A stretch of DNA of 64,000 nucleotides from assembly GCF_004135585.1 (NCBI RefSeq), contig NZ_CP035501.1, positions 1,103,001 to 1,167,000 on the forward strand, in the 5' to 3' direction. This stretch comes from Sphingosinicella sp. BN140058. GTDB taxonomy: Bacteria; Pseudomonadota; Alphaproteobacteria; Sphingomonadales; Sphingomonadaceae. The notes below the pieces were generated by a model that did not search any database, was not told the origin of the DNA, and worked only from the letters and a program-made list of their open reading frames with translations. Shown here one piece after another: positions 42,678 to 51,175 of the stretch. Positions within the stretch are counted from its first letter, which is position 1; every line of letters begins with the position of its first letter. The position numbers and the translations under genes are program-made.

Positions 42678-44240
42678 ATGGCCGCTGCGGTGCCTCTCTC
42701 GCCTCCTCGGCCGAGGCGCGCGGACGCGCCCGCCGTACGGAACGAGGTTCGTCACGGCGTCCGGTCGCTGCTTGCCGCGCAACAGGGATTCAGCGCGCTC
42801 GATCCCGAAACGCGGCGGGATCTCGCCGGTTCGCTGGTCAAGATCGGCTCGGCCGCGCTCGCCAATGACGAGCTTGCCCGGACGCCGGCAACACGGCGCC
42901 CTGCAGCAGCCGCGCTCAACGCAGGGTCCGAATTCTCCGGTGTCGCCACCAATCGCCTTGCCGGAACCACCCAGGCGGTGCTCAACGCGGTCTCGTTCCC
43001 GCGCTTCGTCACCGAACTGATCACCGGCGTGTTCAAGGCGATGAACGATTCGAACCAGCAGCAGATGACTGCCTTCGTCGATCTCATCCGCAACGTCGCC
43101 CAGACCACCGAGGGGTTTGCCGACGCCAATGTCGGTATCGCCGGCGCGCGCGCCTGGATCGCCGACCGATTCCCGACCGCCTACGCGATCGAAGGCGCCG
43201 AAGACGAGGAACCGGAAGATCTCTCCGGCCTCGACCCGGAGGAGCGGCGGCAACGCCAGGCCGAAGTCCAGGCCGAGCGCGACGCCGCGACCCGGCTCGT
43301 CCTGCGCCCCGGCGCCAGCCCGCCCAGCGAGGCGGCGTTGCGCGCGGCCTTCGAACTTCCGGAGGGGGAGAGCATCTCCGGCGGCAACCCCGAAGCGCTC
43401 GTTCCGCTCGCCCGCCAGGTACTGGCGCGCGGCCGCCAGCAGCTGCTCGCCACCATGATCCAGATGGGGCTTCAGCGGATCGTCATCGAGAGCGGCCGGC
43501 TCAACGCCTCGATGCGCTTCCACATCGATGCGAGCAGTGCCGCGGCCGAGGATCGCGGATCCCAGTTCGACATGCGCAACACCACCGAAGTCGGAGTGAA
43601 CGGCAAGGTCGGCATCTGGGGTGCGGAAGCCAAGATGCAGAACACGATCGGCTATGTCAGCACCGAGCGGGTCCAGACCAACGAGGAGATGAACACCTCG
43701 GTCGATCTCGACAGTGCGGTGGAACTGATCTTCCGCACCGATTATGTCGCGCTCGATCGCCTGGCCGGGGGTCCGGAGCAGGAGCGCATCCGGGTCAACG
43801 CCCTCAACCCCGAAGCGGAATCCGCCCGCGCCAGCGCCGAACGGACCGCCGCCGCCGGCGCCCGCGCCGCCGATCGCAGCGCCCGTTCGGGCAACCTCAA
43901 CACCGCCCTCCACACACCGCCTCCGCCCCCGGCGATGCCGCCCCTACCCGCCCGCCCCGGCAGCACTGGAACCACGGGTAGCACTGGTAGCACCGGTAGC
44001 ACTGGTAGCACCGGCAGCGCCGGCAGCACTGGTAGCATCGGCAGTACCGGCAGTACCGGCAGCGCCGGCAGCACCGGCAGTACCGGCAGCACCGGCAGCG
44101 CCGGCAGCACCGGCAGTACCGGCAGCACCGGCAGCGCCGGCAGCGCCGGCAGCACCGTCAGTACCGGCAGTACCGGCAGCACCGGCAGCACCGGTAGCGC
44201 GACTGGCACCGGCACAGGCACCGCCACCCCGACCCGCTGA
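42678..44240 (+). CDS. Unrecognised paralogue D with Gly-Ser-Thr repeat tail
   Basis: A 520-residue, most divergent member of the four-paralogue family. The core is retained: [20 protein letters not shown], then [41 protein letters not shown]; and [18 protein letters not shown]. The last 95 residues are a low-complexity tail dominated by GST and GSA triplets (see repeat entry). It starts one base after the previous stop and closes the locus; no clear terminator follows. The tail resembles a flexible linker or a spacer for assembly, not a known signal. Confidence 0.76.
   Translation: MAAAVPLSPPRPRRADAPAVRNEVRHGVRSLLAAQQGFSALDPETRRDLAGSLVKIGSAALANDELARTPATRRPAAAALNAGSEFSGVATNRLAGTTQAVLNAVSFPRFVTELITGVFKAMNDSNQQQMTAFVDLIRNVAQTTEGFADANVGIAGARAWIADRFPTAYAIEGAEDEEPEDLSGLDPEERRQRQAEVQAERDAATRLVLRPGASPPSEAALRAAFELPEGESISGGNPEALVPLARQVLARGRQQLLATMIQMGLQRIVIESGRLNASMRFHIDASSAAAEDRGSQFDMRNTTEVGVNGKVGIWGAEAKMQNTIGYVSTERVQTNEEMNTSVDLDSAVELIFRTDYVALDRLAGGPEQERIRVNALNPEAESARASAERTAAAGARAADRSARSGNLNTALHTPPPPPAMPPLPARPGSTGTTGSTGSTGSTGSTGSAGSTGSIGSTGSTGSAGSTGSTGSTGSAGSTGSTGSTGSAGSAGSTVSTGSTGSTGSTGSATGTGTGTATPTR
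43959..44201 (+). repeat. 9-bp tandem repeat encoding (GST/GSA)n
   Basis: About 27 degenerate copies of a 9-bp unit (GGCAGCACC and variants GGTAGCACT, GGCAGTACC, GGCAGCGCC) in frame within the last gene of the sigma-54 locus. Copies mix synonymous codons, with higher-order 27-36-bp periods. Such arrays change length by slippage. Confidence 0.9.
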
Positions 44241-44339
44241 CCTGTGCGCGCGAAATCGGGGACATCAACAAAATAGCGCCACACCCGTCCACGCTCCCGA
44301 TCATCTTGTCGATCGGCGGCCGCGCCGTTACGCGTCCTC

Positions 44340-45245
44340 ATGATCCAGGACTTTTCCGGCATCACCGCCTTTCTCGCCGTCGCCGAAACTCGCAGTTTCC
44401 GCGCCGCCGCCGAACGGATCGGCGTTTCCCGTTCGGCGATCAGCCAGGCGGTGCGCGCGCTCGAGAACCGGCTCGGCACCGCGCTCGTCCAGCGCACCAC
44501 CCGCAGCGTCAGCCTGACCGAGGCGGGCCGCGCATTGTTCGATCGGCTCGCTCCGGCGGTGGGCGAGGTCGCCGCGGCGATGGCGATGGCCGTCGAACGC
44601 GACGGGCGCCCGAGCGGGCTGCTGCGGCTGGCGGTCTCGTCGATCGCCGAGAGTTTCCTGTCGGGGCCGCTGATCGCGACCTTCGCCGCGGCCAATCCCG
44701 GCATCCAGATCGACGTGACCGTGACCGACGAGGAGTTCGACATCGTCTCCCGGGGCTTCGACGCCGGCGTCCGCCTGGGCGAAGTGCTCGCCAACGACAT
44801 GGTCGCGGTGCCCGTTTCCGGCGACCAGCGGCAGTTGGTGGTCGGCGCCCCCCGCTATCTCGAACGGTACGGCACGCCCTCCCACCCACGCGACCTCGTC
44901 GAACATGTCTGCATCGGCTGGCGCCCGGCGCCGGAGGTTGCGCCCTATCGCTGGGAATTCAGCGAAGACGGGCGCGACTTCGACGTCGACGTTCGGCCGC
45001 GGATCACCACCAACGACATGGGCATGATGATCCGCACCGCGGTCGCCGGCGGCGGCCTCACCTGCGGCATGGAGGAGACCTTCCGCCCGTGGCTTGGCCG
45101 CGGCGACCTGATCGCCCTGCTCGACGATTTCTGCCCCGCTTTCCCCGGCTTCTTCCTCTACTTCCCCGACCGGCGCAATCTCGCCCCCAAGCTGCGCGCG
45201 CTGATCGACCACGTCCGTCTCTACCGGCACTCGCAAGCGGGCTGA
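44340..45245 (+). CDS. LysR family transcriptional regulator
   Basis: A 301-residue LysR-type regulator. The N-terminal winged helix-turn-helix (about 5-65) has GITAFLAVAETRSFRAAAER, then ISQAVRALENRLG and TTRSVSLTEAG, all typical. The C-terminal co-inducer domain starts near residue 90 (GLLRLAVSSIAESFL). Its target is unknown; it lies 99 bases after the sigma-54 locus on the same strand and is next to the convergent TonB receptor gene. The ribosome site is weak, so the start is the first ATG giving a normal family N-terminus. Confidence 0.93.
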   Translation: MIQDFSGITAFLAVAETRSFRAAAERIGVSRSAISQAVRALENRLGTALVQRTTRSVSLTEAGRALFDRLAPAVGEVAAAMAMAVERDGRPSGLLRLAVSSIAESFLSGPLIATFAAANPGIQIDVTVTDEEFDIVSRGFDAGVRLGEVLANDMVAVPVSGDQRQLVVGAPRYLERYGTPSHPRDLVEHVCIGWRPAPEVAPYRWEFSEDGRDFDVDVRPRITTNDMGMMIRTAVAGGGLTCGMEETFRPWLGRGDLIALLDDFCPAFPGFFLYFPDRRNLAPKLRALIDHVRLYRHSQAG

Positions 45246-45270
45246 TCCGCGCACTGCCAACGGCGGGCGT

Positions 45271-47433
45271 TCACGGCGTCCACGCGATCCCGACGAGCAG
45301 CGCCCGGGCGCCATTGCTCCGGTCGTTGATTCCGATCGCGGTCGGCGTGTGCAGAATGGTGCGCACGCGGATGTCGCGGACGAGGCCCTGCGCGGTCAGC
45401 GATATCGTCCATTGCGGCGAGAGACGATGGCGCCAGACCAGATTGACCGCGCCCGTGCCGGTGCGCACCCCCTGCGCGACCAGAGTGCCGCTCTGCAGGT
45501 TGGCATCGAGATGGATCTTGTCGCGCGTCGTCGCGTCCCAATCCAGCGTCGCCTGCAGGGTGTAGGAGAGCTTCGATCGGCGCGGTTCGTCGCTCGGATC
45601 GAAAGCGGGAAGCTCCGCGCAGAAGACGTTCCCGGTGACCGAATATTTGAGCGTCTTGCCGACCGCGTCCGAGACGACCAATTGTCCACCGACCGCCTGC
45701 GAGCGGCCGCCATTGCCCTTGGTGGTCAAGGCGACGTTGTTCGGCAGGAAAACGGTCTCGTCGACGATCAGGTCGCCGGTGCGACGGGCGTAGAGGGTCG
45801 CCGTCGCGTCGAGGCTTCCTCGATTCAGGCCATATTCCACCTCGCCGCTGGTGACGATCTGGGGCAGCAGCGCCGGATTGCCGATTGATCGGTTCTGCGC
45901 GTCCACAATGACGAGATTGGGATTGAGGTCCCGCGGATCGAACCTCTGACGGCTTCGCGACAGGCGCAGCACCAGCCGGTCGTCGCCCATCTCGCGCGTC
46001 ACGGAAGCGCTATGGTTGAAGCCGGCGAGATCGCGTTCGACACTATCCCCACCGACTACCGCGACATCGATTCCGAGCCGCTCGAAGCGCTCGCCGGCCT
46101 GCAACGTCCAGGCGCCGGTCCGAAATTGCAGCGTAGCGTAGAGCGCGGCGCTGCGCTGGCGTGCATCGAACCGGCTCAGCGGCAAGGCAGCCGGCGGGCT
46201 TTGCCCGCTGGGATCGAAGGCAGCCCGGCCGTTCTCCAACCGACTGCGCTCGCGCTTCCACTCTCCGCCGAGCCCGACCCGCAGGCTCGAGCCGAACGGG
46301 CGCTCATGATCGATCGCCAGGCGATCGGTACCGCCGCGCGAATGGTTGAAGACCCGCTCTCCGGTCGGTGGTGATGGCGGGATCCGGTAGAAGGTCGTGA
46401 ACGGACGGTCGGCGCGGAGCGACGTGCGGCTGTGCTGACCGGTCAGACTGAGGGTCGGACCTCCGCCAGTCCCTCGATCGCTGTAGGAGAGGCCGAACTC
46501 GAGATTGTTGCCGACATAGGTGCCGCGGCGCACCCGGTCGTACAGCGCAACAGGCTCATCTCCGCCGAGATAATCCCGGTGCGTCTCATACACCCTGTTC
46601 TTCGGACTGCCCGTCCAGACCGTGAAATCCGCGGCGAGATCTGCAGTGTCGCTGACAGCATAGCGCACGCTTCCGTCGGCGCTGGCGGCGCGGGCATGGG
46701 TCGGCGTGTAGCGCGCCGAAGTCACGTAGCGCCGGCTGATGCGTCCGTCCGCATCCAGCAGTCGCCGGTCGTCGTCGACGCGGGTGAGCCGTACCTCGTC
46801 GCGAAGGCTGCCGTTGAACGTCGCAGACAGCTTGCCTGCGCCATGTTCGACACCGACCGCCGCATTCTTCCTGCCGCGATCCCCGACATTGACCCTGGCG
46901 CTGCCATGCAGGCCCTGCTTCCCGCCGCGCTTCAGGACGATGTTGAGGATGGTGCCGCCCTCGGCACCGAATTTGGCCGAAGGGTTGGTGATCACCTCGA
47001 CGCTGGCGATGGCACTGCCCGATATCCCCTGAAGCATGTCGGCGCGGCTGTCGCCGTTGAGCCCGGCCGAGGGACGGCCATCGACCCGTATCTGAACGTT
47101 GCCGTCGCCGCGCACGGTGACGTTTCCGTCGGCCGAGACACTGACCGACGGGACCGTGTTGAGCAGATCGGCGGCGCTTCCCGACTGCCCCTGGGCATTG
47201 TCGCGCGTATCGTAGCGTGTCCCATCGGGCGTTCGAACCACCGGTGGGCGCCGCCCCGAGACCAGGATCCGCTCCTCCGCCTTGTCCGCTACGGCTCCAG
47301 GCTTCGGATCCGGCGCTGGCGGCTTGCCGGCGGCGCGTTGCGCCGGGCCCTGCGCCGTCGCAATGCTGCTGCCGAGCGCGGCGCAACCGAGCATTGCCCC
47401 CCATCCGAACGCCCTCCACCCCTGCCCGTCCAA
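45271..47433 (-). CDS. TonB-dependent outer-membrane receptor
   Basis: A 720-residue outer-membrane receptor. After a signal peptide ending near SSIATAQ there is a short linker, then the plug (about 60-190) with SGSAADLLNTVPSVSV, VQIRVDGRPSAGLNGDS and KFGAEGGTILNIVLKR, and a 22-strand-type barrel to the C-terminus. No N-terminal secretin/signalling domain is seen. The start is taken as TTG with AGGGGGA seven bases upstream, giving a normal signal peptide; an ATG at 47544 would add 37 residues without a ribosome site. Divergent from the Na+/H+ antiporter gene. Substrate unknown. Confidence 0.88.
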   Translation of the reverse strand: MDGQGWRAFGWGAMLGCAALGSSIATAQGPAQRAAGKPPAPDPKPGAVADKAEERILVSGRRPPVVRTPDGTRYDTRDNAQGQSGSAADLLNTVPSVSVSADGNVTVRGDGNVQIRVDGRPSAGLNGDSRADMLQGISGSAIASVEVITNPSAKFGAEGGTILNIVLKRGGKQGLHGSARVNVGDRGRKNAAVGVEHGAGKLSATFNGSLRDEVRLTRVDDDRRLLDADGRISRRYVTSARYTPTHARAASADGSVRYAVSDTADLAADFTVWTGSPKNRVYETHRDYLGGDEPVALYDRVRRGTYVGNNLEFGLSYSDRGTGGGPTLSLTGQHSRTSLRADRPFTTFYRIPPSPPTGERVFNHSRGGTDRLAIDHERPFGSSLRVGLGGEWKRERSRLENGRAAFDPSGQSPPAALPLSRFDARQRSAALYATLQFRTGAWTLQAGERFERLGIDVAVVGGDSVERDLAGFNHSASVTREMGDDRLVLRLSRSRQRFDPRDLNPNLVIVDAQNRSIGNPALLPQIVTSGEVEYGLNRGSLDATATLYARRTGDLIVDETVFLPNNVALTTKGNGGRSQAVGGQLVVSDAVGKTLKYSVTGNVFCAELPAFDPSDEPRRSKLSYTLQATLDWDATTRDKIHLDANLQSGTLVAQGVRTGTGAVNLVWRHRLSPQWTISLTAQGLVRDIRVRTILHTPTAIGINDRSNGARALLVGIAWTP

Positions 47434-47651
47434 CGACAGATCCCCCTGCGATGCGCGATGAAGACCTGGGCGGCCCGTCTGCAAGCCAGCAGTTTGGCCG
47501 GGTCCGCCGACGCCGCGCAAAGCATCAATTCTCGGCGGAGCCATGAGCGGATCTCATGCGAAACATTGGCCGCGTCGCCATGAGGGGGTTGGCGCGAGCC
47601 GAGGCGGCTGCCTAGAACCGGCAGCGACTGATCCGTACCGGAGAGATATCG

Positions 47652-49274
47652 CTGGAAACCATCACCATCGTCCTCATGCTGCTGCTCGCGGTGGTGCTCA
47701 GCGGCATCGTCTCGCGGTTGCTGCCGATCAACCTGCCGCGCCCCCTGGTGCAGATCGCCTTGGGTGCGGTGATCGGCACGGTCGCCGACTGGCGCGTGAC
47801 TCTCGACCCCGAAATCTTCTTCCTGCTGTTCCTGCCGCCCTTGCTGTTCCTGGATGGCTGGCGGATTCCGCGCGAGGAGATGTTCAAGGACGCGGTCACC
47901 ATCGTCGAGCTGGCGCTGGGCCTGGTACTGTTCACCGTGGTCGGCATGGGCCTGTTCATCCACTGGATGGTGCCGGCAATGCCGCTGGCGGTCGCCTTCG
48001 CCCTCGCCGCCGTCGTGTCGCCGACCGATCCGATCGCGGTGTCGGCGATCGCCCAGCGTGTCCCCATTCCCAAGCGCATGATGCACATCCTCGAAGGCGA
48101 GTCCCTGCTCAACGATGCCTCCGGGCTCGTCTGCCTTCGCTTCGCCATCGCCGCCGCGCTTACCGGCGCTTTTTCGCTGCACGATGCCGCCCTGAATTTC
48201 CTCTGGCTGGCGGCAGGCGGCATCGCCGTCGGCGCGGGGCTGACCTGGGGCGCAGCCAGGGCGAAGGACTGGGTGAGCCGGCGTCTCGGCGAGGAAAGCG
48301 CCTCGCAGATCCTGATCAGCCTGCTGATTCCATTCGGCGCCTACCTGCTTGCCGAACATCTCCACTGTTCGGGGATCCTCGCAGCCGTCTCGGCAGGCCT
48401 GACGATGGGCTGGGTCGAAGGCCGCGGCCAGGCGCTGGCGACGACCCGGATCCGGCGCAGCACCGTCTGGGACATCATCCAGTTCGCCGCCAACGGTACC
48501 ATCTTCGTGCTGCTCGGCGAACAGCTGCCGCTCATCCTCGCCGGCGCCGCCGAGACCGTCCGTCTGACCGGCCATCACACGCCCTGGTGGCTGGGAGTCT
48601 ATGTCGTCGCGATCACGCTCGCTCTGGCGGCGCTGCGCTTTTTATGGGTGTGGATCTCGTTCCGCTTCACCTTGCTGCGACGGGGCGAGCGCGGCACCCG
48701 TCCGGACTGGAAGATCGTCGCGGCGATGTCGTGCGCGGGCGTTCGCGGCGCGATCACCCTCGCCGGCGTCCTGACCTTGCCGCTGACGCTGAACGACGGC
48801 GCTCCGTTTCCCGCACGCGATCTCGCCATCCTGCTCGCCATGGGCGTGATCATCACGTCGCTGCTGGTCGCCAGCGTGAGCCTGCCCTGGCTGCTGCGCG
48901 ACCTGAAGATGCCTGCCGAACCGCAAGCGGTGGGTGAGGAAGATCGCGCCCGCACTGCCGCCGCCCGCGCGGCCATCGCGGAGATCGAGCGGGTGGAGCA
49001 CGACATGGCTACGGGCCGTGCGGATGCCGACGTCTACGTCACGGTCGCTGCAGAGATCATGGACCTCTATCGGCTCCGTCTCGATCGGCTGGAGCAGGCG
49101 CCCAGAGAGGAACGGCGCGAGCTGTGGCGGATCGAGCGCGAACTCCGCCTCGCTGCCGTCCGCGCCGAGCGCGCGGCGATCTTCGAAATGCGCCAGCGCC
49201 GTGAGCTCGGCACCGAGGTCTCGCGCAAGCTGATCCGCGAACTCGATCTGCTCGAAGCCCGTTACGCCGGGTAG
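47652..49274 (+). CDS. CPA1-type Na+/H+ antiporter
   Basis: A 540-residue inner-membrane cation/proton antiporter of the CPA1 (NhaP/YjcE-like) group: about 12 helices in residues 1-415, then a soluble helical tail. Motifs: PPLLFLDGWRIP, AAVVSPTDPIAVSAIAQRVP (helix with the transport Asp) and GESLLNDASGLVCLRF (the ND motif), plus AGVRGAITLAGVL. The start is probably the rare CTG at 47652, because GGAGAG is seven bases upstream and the resulting ETITIVLMLLL matches the family N-terminus; otherwise the ATG at 47676 is used. Confidence 0.9.
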   Translation: METITIVLMLLLAVVLSGIVSRLLPINLPRPLVQIALGAVIGTVADWRVTLDPEIFFLLFLPPLLFLDGWRIPREEMFKDAVTIVELALGLVLFTVVGMGLFIHWMVPAMPLAVAFALAAVVSPTDPIAVSAIAQRVPIPKRMMHILEGESLLNDASGLVCLRFAIAAALTGAFSLHDAALNFLWLAAGGIAVGAGLTWGAARAKDWVSRRLGEESASQILISLLIPFGAYLLAEHLHCSGILAAVSAGLTMGWVEGRGQALATTRIRRSTVWDIIQFAANGTIFVLLGEQLPLILAGAAETVRLTGHHTPWWLGVYVVAITLALAALRFLWVWISFRFTLLRRGERGTRPDWKIVAAMSCAGVRGAITLAGVLTLPLTLNDGAPFPARDLAILLAMGVIITSLLVASVSLPWLLRDLKMPAEPQAVGEEDRARTAAARAAIAEIERVEHDMATGRADADVYVTVAAEIMDLYRLRLDRLEQAPREERRELWRIERELRLAAVRAERAAIFEMRQRRELGTEVSRKLIRELDLLEARYAG

Positions 49275-49617
49275 CGCCGGGCGCTCGCGCTTATCTGGTT
49301 GACCACGGATATCGGTCAGCGGAACGCCGCGGCTTTCCGGTGGAGCTTGCGCGCGACCTCTCCCGCGAGCTTCTTCGCCAGTTTGCGGCCAAGCTTGCGA
49401 ACCAGTTTCGACGTTTTCATGCATAGAGCTCCCAAGGTGTTTTATGGACATAGTACACCTGCACTGAACGTGCAATACCGTCCACTGCTTGAGACATTTG
49501 GTTAGCTGACCTTACCGGACAATCCGCCATTCGGCGGCTTATCCTCACGATCACGAGCGTCCATCTTCCCGACACGGCCGCAGCGCCGCCCTCCATGTGG
49601 AAGAAAGGACATTCGCC
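49275..49617. other. Intergenic region with a possible small peptide gene
   Basis: About 340 bases between the antiporter stop and the short-chain dehydrogenase start. Its 49420-49600 part is more A+T-rich than its surroundings and may hold promoters in both directions. The only coding candidate is the 34-residue minus-strand peptide listed separately. Confidence 0.4.
49316..49420 (-). CDS. Possible 34-residue cationic amphipathic peptide
   Basis: A small open frame with ATG, 34 residues and stop TGA. GGGAG lies eight bases before the ATG. The product is very basic (about 13 Lys/Arg and His, one Glu) with hydrophobics spaced every three to four residues, for example KLVRKLGRKLAKKLAGEV, so it would form an amphipathic helix. 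There is no signal peptide. It could be a membrane-active toxin-type or regulatory micropeptide, or a chance frame. No neighbour antitoxin is evident. Confidence 0.5.
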   Translation of the reverse strand: MKTSKLVRKLGRKLAKKLAGEVARKLHRKAAAFR

Positions 49618-50340
49618 ATGAGACTCGACAAAGTCATTCTCGTCACTGGCGCCTCGAGCGGGATCGGCGCCGGGATCGCGCGCGAGCTTGGTGCGGCTGG
49701 TGCCAAGCTCGTTCTTGGCGCCCGCCGCACCGATCTCCTGGAGGCGCTCGCCGCCGAGATCGGGAGCGAAGGCGGCGATGCCCTGGTTCGCCCGCTCGAC
49801 GTCACCGACCGCGTCAGCGTCGCCGCCTTCGCCGACGCCGCGCGCGAACGCTTCGGCCGGATCGACGTTATCGTCAATAATGCCGGCGTGATGCCGCTCT
49901 CGCCGATGGCTTCGCTCAAGGTCGACGAATGGGACCGCATGGTCGACGTCAACATCAAGGGCGTGCTCTACGGCATTGCCGCGGTGCTTCCGGAGATGAC
50001 GGCGCGGGGCAGCGGCCACATCATCAACATGGCGTCGATCGGCGCGTTGTCGGTGGTGCCCACCGCAGCCGTCTATTGCGGCACCAAATATGCCGTCCGC
50101 GCAATCTCGGAAGGGCTCCGGCAGGAGAATGACCGGATCCGCGTCACCTGCATCTATCCGGGCGTGGTCGAGAGCGAGCTCGCCAACACGATCACCGACC
50201 CGACCGCGGCCGAGGCGATGCGCAGCTACCGCGCGATCGCACTGAAGCCCGATGCGATCGCCCGCGCGGTCCGTTACGCGATCGAGCAGCCCGAGGATGT
50301 CGACGTCAGCGACATCGTCGTCCGGCCAACCGCGGGCTGA
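49618..50340 (+). CDS. SDR family NAD(P)-dependent oxidoreductase
   Basis: A 240-residue classical short-chain dehydrogenase. The cofactor loop VTGASSGIGAGIARELG lies at residues 9-25, NNAG at about 83-86, the catalytic Ser in INMASIGAL and the Tyr/Lys pair in AVYCGTKYAVR (Y-x-x-x-K shape). The start chosen has GAAAGGA about eight bases upstream; an earlier in-frame ATG at 49597 is not supported. The next gene on the strand, 11 bases downstream, encodes a carboxymuconolactone-decarboxylase-like protein, so the two are probably one transcript. Substrate unknown. Confidence 0.95.
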   Translation: MRLDKVILVTGASSGIGAGIARELGAAGAKLVLGARRTDLLEALAAEIGSEGGDALVRPLDVTDRVSVAAFADAARERFGRIDVIVNNAGVMPLSPMASLKVDEWDRMVDVNIKGVLYGIAAVLPEMTARGSGHIINMASIGALSVVPTAAVYCGTKYAVRAISEGLRQENDRIRVTCIYPGVVESELANTITDPTAAEAMRSYRAIALKPDAIARAVRYAIEQPEDVDVSDIVVRPTAG

Positions 50341-50351
50341 AGGAGGCTGTT

Positions 50352-50894
50352 ATGAAATCTCGATTTCTCTGCCAGGCGGCCACGGCGCTTTCGCTGGCCG
50401 CAGCGCTCCCCGCCGCAGCGGCGGCGCAAAGCGCTGATCCGCGTCTCGAGCGCGGGGATGCGGTGATCCGCAGCCTCAACCGCGGCGCACCGCAGCCGTT
50501 GCTGGAGCGAATGCGGCGCGACTTCCCGTTCCTCGCCGACGCGACGCGCGGCTTTGCCCTCGGCGATGTCTGGGCGCGGCCGGGGCTCGACAATCGCACC
50601 CGCCAGCTCGCCGCCGTCGCGGCCTTTGCCGCGATGGGCGAGCCCCAATTCCTCAAGGTCCATGCCGGCTACGCCCTCAATGCGGGTGTCTCCGAAGCGG
50701 AGTTGAAGGAGATCGTCTATCTGACCACCGTCACGGCGGGCTTCCCGCGCGATCGCAGCCTCGCAGGCTTTGTCGGAGCTGCTGGACGCGCGCCGGAAGG
50801 ATTGAGGCGGGGCGCGGCGGAAAGCCGCGCCCCCGCATTCCGGCCGAACACACGGCACAATGGCCATGCTTCGGCCGACGCTGCTTTGGTCTAG
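50352..50894 (+). CDS. Carboxymuconolactone decarboxylase family protein, likely frameshifted at the 3' end
   Basis: The first 130 residues are a signal peptide (about 1-26) plus an AhpD/CMD-like domain: TRQLAAVAAFAAMGEPQFLK, then VHAGYALNAGVSEAELKEIV and TVTAGFPR. After TAGFPR the frame runs into 42 unrelated residues. In the +2 frame, however, the DNA reads AIAASQALSELLDARRKD and stops at 50805, which is exactly the family's C-terminal helix. Adding one GC to the GCGCGC run near 50746-50751 restores it. So this is either a real two-base deletion or an assembly error. The gene follows the SDR by 11 bases. Confidence 0.8.
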   Translation: MKSRFLCQAATALSLAAALPAAAAAQSADPRLERGDAVIRSLNRGAPQPLLERMRRDFPFLADATRGFALGDVWARPGLDNRTRQLAAVAAFAAMGEPQFLKVHAGYALNAGVSEAELKEIVYLTTVTAGFPRDRSLAGFVGAAGRAPEGLRRGAAESRAPAFRPNTRHNGHASADAALV

Positions 50895-50921
50895 CACGCG
50901 GCCAACCCCGGAGAGCGCCGC

Positions 50922-51155
50922 GTGCCCGATTATCGCCTGTTCCACTACAAGCACGATCATATCGAACGTGCCGACATTCTCAGCGCCGCCGATGATCTGG
51001 ACGCAATCAGACGGTCTTCGAAGATGGCGTCCGACGGTGTTGCCGAGCTCTGGCGCGGCGCCGAATGCGTGACCATCTTCAACGCGCCGGCACCCGTGGA
51101 CATGTTCGTCGAACCAAGCCGCGCGGATCTGTCGCTGCTGCTCCCGGCAGGGTAA
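50922..51155 (+). CDS. Small conserved-type protein, function unknown
   Basis: A 77-residue protein starting at GTG. The pattern YRLFHYKHDHIERADILSAA, then DDLDAIRRSS and ELWRGAECVTIF, matches a group of short sphingomonad proteins of unknown function that begin with a tyrosine-rich strand and an aspartate-rich helix. No signal peptide. It lies 27 bases after the end of the frameshifted gene above and converges with the DUF885 gene. A full Shine-Dalgarno is visible as GGAGAG about eight bases upstream. Confidence 0.72.
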   Translation: MPDYRLFHYKHDHIERADILSAADDLDAIRRSSKMASDGVAELWRGAECVTIFNAPAPVDMFVEPSRADLSLLLPAG

Positions 51156-51175
51156 AGCCTGATCGCTGCGCGGAC

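Noticed and set aside
43959..44201. A CRISPR-like repeat array
   Set aside because: The repeat unit is 9 bp with no unique spacers and stays in frame; it encodes a GST/GSA tail.
27514..44240. A prophage or tailocin
   Set aside because: No integrase, terminase, capsid, sheath, tape-measure or holin-like gene can be recognised, and base composition looks like the rest of the window.
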